Source of the DNA: an uncultured Collinsella sp. | GTDB lineage: Bacteria; Actinomycetota; Coriobacteriia; Coriobacteriales; Coriobacteriaceae | Length of the DNA stretch: 15,556 bases | NCBI GenBank assembly: GCA_900549185.1 | Contig: URNM01000032.1 | Span: forward strand, 1-15,556 | Direction: 5' to 3' | In this document: one piece after another, positions 1 to 7,022 of the stretch | How positions within the stretch are numbered: position 1 is the first letter of the stretch | Layout: every line of letters begins with the position of its first letter | Translations under genes and position numbers: made by a program | Notes under the pieces: generated by a model | Database searches by the model: none | Seen by the model: the letters and a program-made list of their open reading frames with translations, nothing else | What the model was told of the DNA's origin: nothing

Positions 1-25
1 GGCTTGCGCCGACCGCGCTGCGCTA

Positions 26-48
26 AAAACGCGCCACTGGCGCGTTTT
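26..48. terminator. Terminator-like hairpin at the left edge
   Basis: The arms AAAACGCGCC and GGCGCGTTTT form a perfect 10-bp stem around a 3-base loop (ACT), with A residues on one side and TTTTCTTT on the other. It could therefore end transcription in either direction. A reading frame entering from the left edge (Leu-Ala-Pro-Thr-Ala-Leu-Arg-stop, bases 3-26) ends exactly at the hairpin and might be the last residues of an upstream gene. Seven codons are too few to call that a gene. Confidence 0.7.
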
Positions 49-69
49 CTTTACGCTTTGCGCCCTGGC

Positions 70-93
70 GGGTTCGAATCCCTCCTCCTCCGC
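70..93 (+). repeat. Orphan 3' end of a serine tRNA (inverted 24-bp copy)
   Basis: These 24 bases are identical, in inverted orientation, to 162-185, the T-arm and acceptor 3' strand of the tRNA-Ser(CGA) gene. No tRNA body precedes them: there is no matching acceptor 5' strand or D-arm in bases 1-69, which instead hold a terminator-like hairpin. The T-stem would have one mismatch, and CTG stands where CCA belongs. It is a tRNA 3' fragment, not a working gene. It may be the attachment-site remnant of an element integrated in another serine tRNA gene to the left, or simply a rearrangement scar. Confidence 0.7.
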
Positions 94-120
94 TGTATTT
101 GCTTGTTGGGGACTCAAAAC

Positions 121-148
121 AAAAAAAGCCCCCATTTCCGGGAGCTTT
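121..148 (-). terminator. Intrinsic terminator after tRNA-Ser(CGA)
   Basis: On the minus strand AAAGCTCCC pairs with GGGGGCTTT (9 bp, one G-U) around a 6-base loop and runs into a tract of seven T. It begins 11 bases beyond the encoded CCA of the tRNA, the expected place for a tRNA terminator. Confidence 0.85.
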
Positions 149-159
149 CTCAACCAAAA

Positions 160-250
160 TGGCGGAGGAGGAGGGATTCGAACCCTCGTGACCTTATACA
201 GGCCAAACGGTTTTCGAGACCGCCGCATTCAACCACTCTGCCACCCCTCC
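160..250 (-). tRNA. tRNA-Ser, anticodon CGA
   Basis: A 91-base class II tRNA. The 7-bp acceptor stem is GGAGGGG/CTCCTCC with one G-U pair, the discriminator base is G, and CCA is encoded. The anticodon stem-loop has the 7-base loop CTCGAAA, placing anticodon CGA at plus-strand 214-216. The long variable arm folds as GGCCT/AGGTC, diagnostic of serine tRNAs, and the T-arm is GAGGG-TTCGAAT-CCCTC. It decodes UCG. It lies 48 bases downstream of tRNA-Ser(GGA) in the same direction; I see no separate promoter in the gap, so it may depend on read-through of the hairpin between them. Confidence 0.97.
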
Positions 251-259
251 GCGTGGGGT

Positions 260-289
260 AAAAACAAAGCAGGCTCGAAGGCCTGCTTT
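260..289 (-). terminator. Terminator-like hairpin between the two tRNA-Ser genes
   Basis: AAAGCAGGC and GCCTGCTTT form a perfect 9-bp stem around a 6-base loop, followed on the minus strand by TTTGTTTTTA. It lies directly after tRNA-Ser(GGA) and before tRNA-Ser(CGA). It may stop most transcripts, or act as a processing spacer that lets some through. Confidence 0.75.
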
Positions 290-298
290 GGAATTAAC

Positions 299-389
299 TG
301 GCGGAGAGTCAGGGATTTGAACCCTGGAGACGCTTTTGACGCCTACACGATTTCCAATCGTGCTCCTTCGGCCACTCGGACAACTCTCC
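299..389 (-). tRNA. tRNA-Ser, anticodon GGA
   Basis: A 91-base class II tRNA with acceptor stem GGAGAGT/ACTCTCC, discriminator G and encoded CCA. The anticodon stem CACGA/TCGTG closes the loop TTGGAAA, giving anticodon GGA (plus-strand 353-355), which reads UCC and UCU. The variable arm is long, as expected for serine, and the T-arm is CAGGG-TTCAAAT-CCCTG. It is the first gene of the minus-strand tRNA pair and has a good promoter about 17-45 bases upstream. Confidence 0.97.
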
Positions 390-405
390 GTTAAATGCGA
401 AAGTC

Positions 406-434
406 AGTATACACGAGGAATCGCAAAGTGCAAA
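406..434 (-). promoter_or_regulatory. Promoter of the tRNA-Ser pair
   Basis: On the minus strand TTTGCA (-35, 4 of 6 consensus bases) and TATACT (-10, 5 of 6) are separated by exactly 17 bases. Transcription would start near base 399, about ten bases before the mature 5' end of tRNA-Ser(GGA), which suits a short trimmed leader. Confidence 0.65.
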
Positions 435-793
435 CAGAAAAGTTGGCATTTTTTAAAACGCTTGGCCGCGCTTGGCGTTGCAGTGGGGTTTGAGGTGCCA
501 AAAAACGGCTTCCGACCAGTGTGGTTGATCAACTCAATTGTTCAAAAGGGGTATTCATAAGCGACTTGGCAATGAATTTAAAAATCTTTGGGTGGTGCTG
601 TGGACCACCGGTATGCATTTTGTGACCACAGCCTTGTGCCCGTTGACCTGTGGCTTGGCTCAGCTTGTCCCCACGGCACCGTATCTTGTCCACAGATTCG
701 TCAAGCTTTTGGTCAGCATTTGGTTGGAATGCGCATGAAACGTCGTGCGAGTATGGGCATATGTGGAGGTCATGAGGTTGTAGCTGCAAATTC

Positions 794-822
794 TTGCAGC
801 CTAGGAGGTTGAAAGATATTAT
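794..822 (+). promoter_or_regulatory. Probable promoter of the rpsF operon
   Basis: TTGCAG (794-799) and TATTAT (817-822, 5 of 6 consensus bases) are 17 bases apart, which predicts a start near base 829 and a leader of about 65 bases. The -35 element lies inside a perfect inverted repeat (GCTGCAA-ATTC-TTGCAGC, 783-800), which could be an operator or chance. The -35 match is weak, so this is a candidate only. Confidence 0.4.
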
Positions 823-838
823 TACCAAGTCTTTTCCT

Positions 839-867
839 GCTTCAGGCGCACCTTCACGACCTGAAGC
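839..867 (+). promoter_or_regulatory. Leader hairpin upstream of rpsF
   Basis: GCTTCAGG and CCTGAAGC form a perfect 8-bp stem around a 13-base loop, ending 13 bases before the strong AGGAGGTGA ribosome binding site (881-889). Many bacteria regulate this operon through an mRNA leader bound by the S6:S18 complex. The position suits such a role, but I could not match the specific consensus of that leader here, so function is inferred only from location. Confidence 0.4.
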
Positions 868-893
868 CACATTTGCCCAGAGGAGGTGACAAT

Positions 894-1187
894 ATGAAGG
901 CTTATGAACTGCTGTTCTTTGTTGACCCGTCGCTCGACCCCGAGACTCGTCTCGCTGTTATGAAGCGTATCGATACCACGATCGCTGAGGGCGCTGGCAA
1001 GGTCGACTCCGTTGACGAGTGGGGCAAGCGCAAGCTCGCCTACGAGATCAACGACCTCACCGATGGTGACTACACCCTCATCAACTTCCACGCAGATCCT
1101 ACCCAGATCGCCGAGCTTGATCGCGTCCTGCGCATCACCGACGCTGTGGTCCGCCACATGATCGTCCGTCGCGACGACCAGGAGTAA
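894..1187 (+). CDS. rpsF: 30S ribosomal protein S6
   Basis: S6 sits on the platform of the small ribosomal subunit, where it forms a pair with S18. The 97-residue product has the usual S6 length. It opens with MKAYELLFFVDPSLDPE and contains GKVDSVDEWGKRKLAYEI and DGDYTLINFHA, typical of the S6 ferredoxin-like fold, and ends in an Asp/Glu-containing tail. The ATG at 894 is chosen because AGGAGGTGA (881-889) lies at ideal spacing; an in-frame start at 873 has no such site. It leads the rpsF-ssb-rpsR-rplI operon, 48 bases before ssb, and so puts S6 and its partner S18 in one transcript. Confidence 0.97.
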   Translation: MKAYELLFFVDPSLDPETRLAVMKRIDTTIAEGAGKVDSVDEWGKRKLAYEINDLTDGDYTLINFHADPTQIAELDRVLRITDAVVRHMIVRRDDQE

Positions 1188-1235
1188 GACTGTCGTTTTG
1201 GACTGGGCTTGTGCCCCAAGAGGAAGTAGTGAGTT

Positions 1236-1688
1236 ATGAGCATCAATCGAGTGAACATCACTGGTAACCTCACCCGCGATCCCGAGCTGCGCGCCACCGC
1301 CGGCGGAACCCAGGTTCTGTCCTTTGGCGTCGCCGTGAACGATCGTCGCCGCAACGCGCAGACTGGCGAGTGGGAGGACTATCCCAACTTTGTCGACTGC
1401 ACCATGTTCGGCACCCGCGCCGAGGCCGTGAGCCGTTTCCTGGCAAAGGGAAACAAGGTCGCGATCGAGGGCAAGCTGCGCTACAGCTCTTGGGAGCGCG
1501 ACGGCCAGCGCCGGAGCAAGCTTGAGGTCATCGTCGATGAGATCGAGTTTATGAGCTCCCGTGGTGGCCAGGGTGGCTACGATCAGGGCGGTTACGCCCC
1601 CGCAGCTCCCGCGCCCGCAGCACGTCCTGCCGCACCGGTGGCTACGCCGCCCGCGGTCGACGTCTACGATGAGGACATCCCGTTCTAA
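1236..1688 (+). CDS. ssb: Single-stranded DNA-binding protein
   Basis: Binds and protects single-stranded DNA in replication, recombination and repair, and recruits partners through its C-terminal tip. Of 150 residues, about 1-108 form the OB fold, starting MSINRVNITGNLTRDPELR and including SFGVAVNDR and FVDCTMFGTRAEAVSRFLAKG. A flexible Gly/Gln then Ala/Pro-rich linker follows (about 110-141), ending in the acidic tip DVYDEDIPF, which corresponds to the canonical DDDIPF partner-binding end. Its place between the S6 and S18 genes is a widely conserved arrangement. The ATG at 1236 is preceded by AAGAGGAAG. It is probably the main replicative SSB, as the operon context suggests. Confidence 0.97.
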   Translation: MSINRVNITGNLTRDPELRATAGGTQVLSFGVAVNDRRRNAQTGEWEDYPNFVDCTMFGTRAEAVSRFLAKGNKVAIEGKLRYSSWERDGQRRSKLEVIVDEIEFMSSRGGQGGYDQGGYAPAAPAPAARPAAPVATPPAVDVYDEDIPF

Positions 1689-1715
1689 GGGTTGTTCACC
1701 TATTTTTGAGTGAGA

Positions 1716-1741
1716 GGCGGCTTCGGTTCGCCGAAGTTGCC
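1716..1741 (+). promoter_or_regulatory. UUCG hairpin between ssb and rpsR
   Basis: GGCGGCTTCGG and CCGAAGTTGCC pair over 11 bp (two G-U pairs) around a TTCG loop. No T tract follows, so it is not a standard intrinsic terminator. It ends only a few bases before the GAAAGG ribosome binding site of rpsR, which suggests a role in mRNA stability, processing or S18 translation. Confidence 0.6.
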
Positions 1742-1760
1742 AAATGAAAGGTATTTTGAC

Positions 1761-2027
1761 ATGGCTAATGATTTTTCTGCACGTCAGCCGCGTCGTAAGT
1801 ACTGCCAGTTCTGCAAGGAGAACACTGAGTTCATCGACTATAAGGACACTCAGCTTCTCCGTAAGTACATGACCGACCGTGGCAAGATCAAGCCCCGTCG
1901 CGTCACTGGCGCTTGCACGCAGCATCAGCATGACATCGCCAACGCCATCAAGCGCGCCCGCGAGATGGCTCTCCTGCCGTATACCGTCCCCGTGGTTTCC
2001 TCTCGTGGCAACCGCGACCGCGGCTAA
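1761..2027 (+). CDS. rpsR: 30S ribosomal protein S18, zinc-binding (C+) type
   Basis: S18 binds the platform of the 30S subunit with S6. The 88-residue product contains YKDTQLLRKYMTDRGKI and ANAIKRAREMALLPY, diagnostic of S18. Cys15 and Cys18 (KYCQFCKEN) plus Cys52 and His55 (GACTQH) form a likely zinc site, the C+ form known in actinobacteria; some species also carry a zinc-free paralogue elsewhere that is made when zinc is scarce. The ATG at 1761 is chosen because GAAAGG lies about 9 bases before it and the product then begins MANDFSARQPRR. A longer frame from GTG 1710 would run through the hairpin and is rejected. rplI follows after 15 bases. Confidence 0.97.
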   Translation: MANDFSARQPRRKYCQFCKENTEFIDYKDTQLLRKYMTDRGKIKPRRVTGACTQHQHDIANAIKRAREMALLPYTVPVVSSRGNRDRG

Positions 2028-2042
2028 GAAGGGAGACACATC

Positions 2043-2582
2043 ATGAAGGTTATTCTTCTCGATGAGATCAAGGGCAAGGGCGGCGAGGGTGACGTCGTAG
2101 AGGTCGCTCAGGGTTACGCTGAGAACTTCCTGTTCCCCAAGAAGCTCGCTGTTGCCGCCACCAAGGGCAACCTCAAGCAGCTTGACGAGCGTCGCAACAA
2201 CATCGCCAAGCGCGAGGCCGTCCGTCTGGCTACCGCCAACGAGACCAAGGCTGCCTTCGAGGGCAAGACGGTCACCGTTGACGTCAAGGTCGGCGACGAG
2301 GGCATCCTCTTTGGCTCCGTTACCGCCGCTATGATCGCTGATGCCATCAAGGCTCAGCTCGGTATGGACATCGACCGTAAGCGCGTCGAGCTCGGTAAGC
2401 CCATCAAGGTTGCCGGTGCCCACACCGTTGCCATCTCGCTGTACCGCGAGATCAAGGCCGAGGTTGTCGTTCTCGTCGGCGTTACCGCCGAGGAGCTCGC
2501 TGCCGAGGCTGAGGTCGAGGAGGCCGCTGAGGTCGCCGAGGCCGAGACCGCCGAGGTCGAGACTGAGGCTGCTGCCGAGTAG
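2043..2582 (+). CDS. rplI: 50S ribosomal protein L9 with acidic C-terminal tail
   Basis: L9 binds 23S rRNA near the base of the L1 stalk and spans two globular domains joined by a long helix. Here residues 1-50 carry the N-terminal RNA-binding domain (MKVILLDEIKGKGGEGDVV, GYAENFLFPKKLAV), followed by the connecting helix and a C-terminal domain to about 147. A further 32 residues (148-179) are almost only Glu, Ala, Val and Thr, so the protein is 179 residues against the usual 147-150. The tail is probably disordered and highly acidic. The start at 2043 has GAAGGGAG upstream. It is the last gene of the operon, before a strong terminator. Confidence 0.96.
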   Translation: MKVILLDEIKGKGGEGDVVEVAQGYAENFLFPKKLAVAATKGNLKQLDERRNNIAKREAVRLATANETKAAFEGKTVTVDVKVGDEGILFGSVTAAMIADAIKAQLGMDIDRKRVELGKPIKVAGAHTVAISLYREIKAEVVVLVGVTAEELAAEAEVEEAAEVAEAETAEVETEAAAE

Positions 2583-2614
2583 CATTTGCTGCAACGCAAC
2601 AATCTTGTTCTAAG

Positions 2615-2653
2615 AAGGGCGCTCTGGGAAACCAGGGCGCCCTTTTGTTTTTT
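2615..2653 (+). terminator. Intrinsic terminator after rplI
   Basis: A 13-bp stem AAGGGCGCTCTGG/CCAGGGCGCCCTT (one G-U pair) with a GAAA loop runs into TTGTTTTTT. It ends the rpsF-ssb-rpsR-rplI transcript and separates it from dnaB. Confidence 0.95.
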
Positions 2654-2764
2654 GCGCTGAGTGAGTGTCATGGTGAACGTTGCGTCGAAGTCCTATATAC
2701 AGGACCGTTCATCCGTTTGGTTCGGTGATGATTGGCGGCGCGCGGCGCGTTTTGGGACCGTGGC

Positions 2765-2773
2765 TGATACTAT
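2765..2773 (+). promoter_or_regulatory. Candidate extended -10 promoter of dnaB
   Basis: TGATACTAT matches an extended -10 pattern (TGN followed by TACTAT), about 33 bases before the dnaB start. No clear -35 hexamer lies at the right distance. An alternative is TGGTGA (2671-2676) with TATATA (2694-2699) at 17-base spacing, whose -10 lies inside a quasi-palindrome (2690-2705). Because a strong terminator precedes it, dnaB should have a promoter in this gap, but which one is unclear. Confidence 0.3.
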
Positions 2774-2806
2774 GGATGCTCGCAAGCGATATGAATGAGG
2801 ATGCTC

Positions 2807-4198
2807 ATGGCATATGACGATAGGGAGACCGGGCTGACGGTTGAGGACCGCGGCTCAAAGTTGGGTCTTCCCCAAAACCAAGATGCAGAGGCCAATGTAC
2901 TGGCCGCTATGCTGCTATCGCCCGAGGTGGTCGAAGAGGCCCAGGTCGAGCTGCAGCCCGATGACTTCTACCGGCCCATTCATAAGACCATCTATACCGC
3001 GATGGTCGATATGTACAACAGCCGCATTCCCATCGACTCCATCTCGCTGATCGATTACCTGCGAAGCATCAACAAGCTCGATGCCGTGGGCGGCGAAGCG
3101 TACATTTTGGAGTTGATGGGTCAGACTCTGTCGCTCGTCAACTGGCAGCATCATGCCGCCATCGTTCGCCGCGATTCGATGCTGCGTGAGCTGATCGGCG
3201 CCACCAACGAGATCAACGCGCTGGCATATAACGCCCCCACCGACACCAAAGAGGTTGTGGAGCTAGCCGAGAGCAAGCTGCTCAAGGTCACGGCACGCGA
3301 GGTCAAGTCGAGCTACAAGACGCTTACCGAGTTTATGGTCGAGGCCTATAACGAGGCCGAGGAAGTGTGCCAGGCCGGTGGCCAGGCTGCGGGCGTGCCC
3401 ACGGGCTTCCCGTCGCTCGACCGCATGCTCATGGGTTTCCGTGAGGGTCAGCTCATCATCATCGGCGCCCGTCCTGCCGTAGGTAAGACGTCGTTCGCTC
3501 TGAACCTGGCACTTAACGCTGCCGCTGCTGGTTATACCGTCGGCTTCTTCTCGCTGGAGATGTCGGGCAAGGAAATTGCCCAGCGTCTGATTTGCGCCTA
3601 CGCCATGATCTCGATCAGTGACTTCCGCATGGGTCGCATTAGCCCCGAGCAGTGGGCCAATATCAACGAGGCCACGCAGACCTTGTCCAAGCTCGATATT
3701 CTGATTGACGATACGCCCGGCACCACAGTGACCGAGATTCGCGCCAAGAGCCGCCGCATGCTCCATAACAAGGAGAAGGCAATCATCATCCTGGACTACC
3801 TGCAGCTGGTGAGTCCTCCGCCGGGACGCCGCTCCGAGAGCCGTACCGTCGAGGTTTCGGAGATGTCGCGTGGTCTGAAGATCATGGCCAAGGAGCTCAA
3901 GATTCCGCTCATCGCGCTGTCGCAGCTCTCGCGTCAGGTCGAATCCCGTACCGGCAAGCGTCCGCAGCTTTCCGACCTTCGTGAATCGGGCTCTATCGAG
4001 CAGGACGCCGATATCGTCATGTTCTTGGACCGCTCCGCCGACGAGGCCGAAGCCTCGCGCGACGATCGACCCGACGAGGGCGTTACGCGTATCGTCGTGG
4101 CCAAGAACCGTTCGGGCCCGATCGGCGACGTCGACCTGATGTTCCTGCCGGCATCCACCAAGTTCTATGAGCTTGATGGGGCACATGCCGAGGAGTAG
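2807..4198 (+). CDS. dnaB: Replicative DNA helicase DnaB
   Basis: Hexameric ATP-driven helicase that unwinds DNA at the replication fork. Of 463 residues, the N-terminal domain (NQDAEANVLAAMLLSPEVV onward, about 22-120) mediates hexamer and primase contacts, and the RecA-like motor follows. The Walker A motif GARPAVGKTS is at about 220-229 and Walker B IIILDYLQL at about 326-334; LSQLSRQVESR, DLRESGSIEQDADIV and KNRSGPIG follow. Length is normal and no intein is present. The start at ATG 2807 is preferred because GAGGA (2797-2801) lies at good spacing; an in-frame ATG at 2795 lacks a site. It follows the S6-L9 operon in the usual order but after a terminator. Confidence 0.97.
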   Translation: MAYDDRETGLTVEDRGSKLGLPQNQDAEANVLAAMLLSPEVVEEAQVELQPDDFYRPIHKTIYTAMVDMYNSRIPIDSISLIDYLRSINKLDAVGGEAYILELMGQTLSLVNWQHHAAIVRRDSMLRELIGATNEINALAYNAPTDTKEVVELAESKLLKVTAREVKSSYKTLTEFMVEAYNEAEEVCQAGGQAAGVPTGFPSLDRMLMGFREGQLIIIGARPAVGKTSFALNLALNAAAAGYTVGFFSLEMSGKEIAQRLICAYAMISISDFRMGRISPEQWANINEATQTLSKLDILIDDTPGTTVTEIRAKSRRMLHNKEKAIIILDYLQLVSPPPGRRSESRTVEVSEMSRGLKIMAKELKIPLIALSQLSRQVESRTGKRPQLSDLRESGSIEQDADIVMFLDRSADEAEASRDDRPDEGVTRIVVAKNRSGPIGDVDLMFLPASTKFYELDGAHAEE

Positions 4199-4225
4199 GA
4201 CAGGCGCCCGTTGCACGGGTATACT
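4197..4225 (+). promoter_or_regulatory. Probable promoter of purA
   Basis: AGGACA (-35, 4 of 6) and TATACT (-10, 5 of 6) are separated by exactly 17 bases. The -35 box begins inside the dnaB stop codon. The predicted start near 4232 leaves a leader of about 60 bases before purA. I see no recognisable purine-dependent operator or riboswitch in it. Confidence 0.5.
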
Positions 4226-4291
4226 GGGAATGTTTTGTGCTTCTGCGTGCCGGCGTGGCGCGTAGACAGTCCATGAATGTAAGGAGTAAAC

Positions 4292-5578
4292 ATGCCGTCA
4301 ACCGTTTTGGTCGGTGCCCAGTGGGGCGATGAGGGCAAGGGTAAGATTTGCGACCTGGTCGCCGGCGACTTCGATGCCGTCGTGCGCTACTCGGGCGGCA
4401 ACAACGCCGGTCACACCATCGTCGTCAACGGCAAGAAGTACGGCCTGCACCAGGTGCCCTCCGGCATCATGTATTCTGACCACGTGTCGGTGATCGGTAA
4501 CGGCTGCGTCGTCAACCCCAAGGTTGTCCTTGAGGAGATCGATATGTTCGAGGCCGACGGCATCACCACCAAGAACCTCAAGATTAGCGGCAACGCGCAT
4601 GTCATCATGCCGTACCACATCGATCTGGATGGCGCCTTTGAGCAGAAGCTCGGCAAGAAGAACATCGGTACCACCAAGCGCGGCATCGGTCCGTGCTATC
4701 AGGACAAGATGGCCCGCATCGGCCTGCGCATGCAGGACATGCTGGACGAGGCACTGTTCCGCGACAAGCTGGAGACCGCTCTCGCCCGCGTGAACCCCGA
4801 GCTCGAGCTCATCTACAACCTGCCCACCTACACCGTGGACCAGATTTGCGACGAGTACCTGCCGATGGCCGAGCGCCTGCGTCCCTACATCACCGAGACG
4901 AGCCTGCTGCTCAACAACATGATCGATGAGGGCAAGGACCTGCTGTTTGAGGGCGCCCAGGCGACGCTACTCGACATCGACCACGGCACCTATCCGTACG
5001 TGACGTCTTCCAACTGCACCGCCGGTGGCGCCATCACCGGCTCCGGCGTGGGCATGAAGAACGTCGACCGCGTGCTGGGCGTCATGAAGGCCTACATCAC
5101 CCGCGTCGGTTCGGGCCCCATGCCCACTGAGCTTTCTTATGAGTCCGAGGCCGGCCACATGCTGACCGAGGAGGGCTATGAGTACGGTGTGACCACCGGT
5201 CGCCGTCGTCGTTGCGGCTGGTTCGATGGCCCCATCGCCAACTATGCCTCGCGCGTCAACGGCCTCACCGACATCGCCGTGACCAAGCTCGACGTGCTTT
5301 CGGCTTTCGACACCATCAAGGTGTGCGTGGCCTACGACGTCGATGGCGAGCGCTATACCAGCGTGCCCGAGCATCAGGTTCGCTTTGAGCACGCCAAGCC
5401 CATCTACGAGGAGCTTCCTGGCTGGAAGTGCGATATCACCGGCTGCCGCAGCTTTGAGGAGCTGCCGCAGGAGGCTCAGGACTACGTGGCGTTTATCGAG
5501 GATCTGGCACACACCCGCGTGACGTTCATTGGCGTCGGCGCTGGTCGCGAGCAGATCATCAACCGATTCTGGAAGTAA
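4292..5578 (+). CDS. purA: Adenylosuccinate synthetase
   Basis: Joins IMP and aspartate with GTP to form adenylosuccinate, the first committed step to AMP, in the cytoplasm. The 428-residue length is normal. The GTP-binding loop GDEGKGK is at 12-18, with the catalytic Asp13 and His41 (NNAGHT) where the family has them. TTKRGIGPCYQDK (IMP binding), TSSNCTAGGA, VTTGRRRRCGWFDG and the C-terminal FIGVGAGREQIINRF are further signatures. AAGGAG (4281-4286) places the start at ATG 4292. It probably has its own promoter overlapping the end of dnaB. The next gene, purD, is also a purine gene but is separated by a hairpin-rich gap. Confidence 0.97.
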   Translation: MPSTVLVGAQWGDEGKGKICDLVAGDFDAVVRYSGGNNAGHTIVVNGKKYGLHQVPSGIMYSDHVSVIGNGCVVNPKVVLEEIDMFEADGITTKNLKISGNAHVIMPYHIDLDGAFEQKLGKKNIGTTKRGIGPCYQDKMARIGLRMQDMLDEALFRDKLETALARVNPELELIYNLPTYTVDQICDEYLPMAERLRPYITETSLLLNNMIDEGKDLLFEGAQATLLDIDHGTYPYVTSSNCTAGGAITGSGVGMKNVDRVLGVMKAYITRVGSGPMPTELSYESEAGHMLTEEGYEYGVTTGRRRRCGWFDGPIANYASRVNGLTDIAVTKLDVLSAFDTIKVCVAYDVDGERYTSVPEHQVRFEHAKPIYEELPGWKCDITGCRSFEELPQEAQDYVAFIEDLAHTRVTFIGVGAGREQIINRFWK

Positions 5579-5600
5579 TCGGGACTATTTGGTTATTGCG

Positions 5601-5642
5601 ATATACCCCTTTGCAGCCCGGACGGGCGGCCGAGGGGTATAT
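5601..5642 (+). terminator. Branched hairpin after purA, probable terminator
   Basis: ATATACCCCT pairs perfectly with AGGGGTATAT (10 bp); the enclosed bases form a second short stem, GCCC/GGGC. TTTGCTT follows, only a short T run, so termination may be partial. A second hairpin (GGCTCGC/GCGGGCC, 5655-5673) stands 11 bases before the purD ribosome binding site. Together they could be a purA terminator plus a structured purD leader. Confidence 0.55.
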
Positions 5643-5696
5643 TTGCTTACAAAGGGCTCGCGCGGAGCGGGCCGTTCATCCATAGAGGAGGCACCC

Positions 5697-7001
<1,305 letters not shown>

Positions 7002-7022
7002 AGTCCGAGAGGGATGAGACGG

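Larger units (their letters stand above)
390..893. other. Gene-free stretch: DnaA-box-like sites and rpsF leader
   Basis: I see no convincing coding sequence on either strand in these 504 bases; the open frames lack ribosome binding sites and recognisable products. What it holds: the outward tRNA promoter (406-434), a 10-bp palindrome GTTGATCAAC (524-533), one exact TTGTCCACA (686-694) with one-mismatch relatives at 599-607 and 665-673 and weaker ones at 520-528 and 622-630, an AT-rich patch (571-590), an inverted repeat GGTGGT/ACCACC (591-609), and the probable promoter and leader hairpin of rpsF (783-889). It is more AT-rich than the flanking genes. Confidence 0.6.

Noticed and set aside
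1..93. A complete plus-strand serine tRNA gene ending at 93
   Set aside because: Only the T-arm and acceptor 3' strand are present; bases 1-69 contain no pairing acceptor strand, D-arm or anticodon arm, and CCA is not encoded.
529..870. Minus-strand open frame of 113 codons in the gap before rpsF
   Set aside because: No ribosome binding site upstream of its ATG, no recognisable product, and it covers the rpsF promoter and leader.
822..2594. Long minus-strand open frame (590 codons) antisense to rpsF-rplI
   Set aside because: It mirrors four well-recognised plus-strand genes. In GC-rich genes, biased third positions leave few stops on the opposite strand; the translation is repetitive Leu/Gly/Asp-rich and resembles no protein.
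5529..5696. Upstream extension of purD from an ATG inside purA
   Set aside because: It would translate through the purA end and a strong hairpin; TTG 5697 has GAGGAGG at ideal spacing and fits the family N-terminus.
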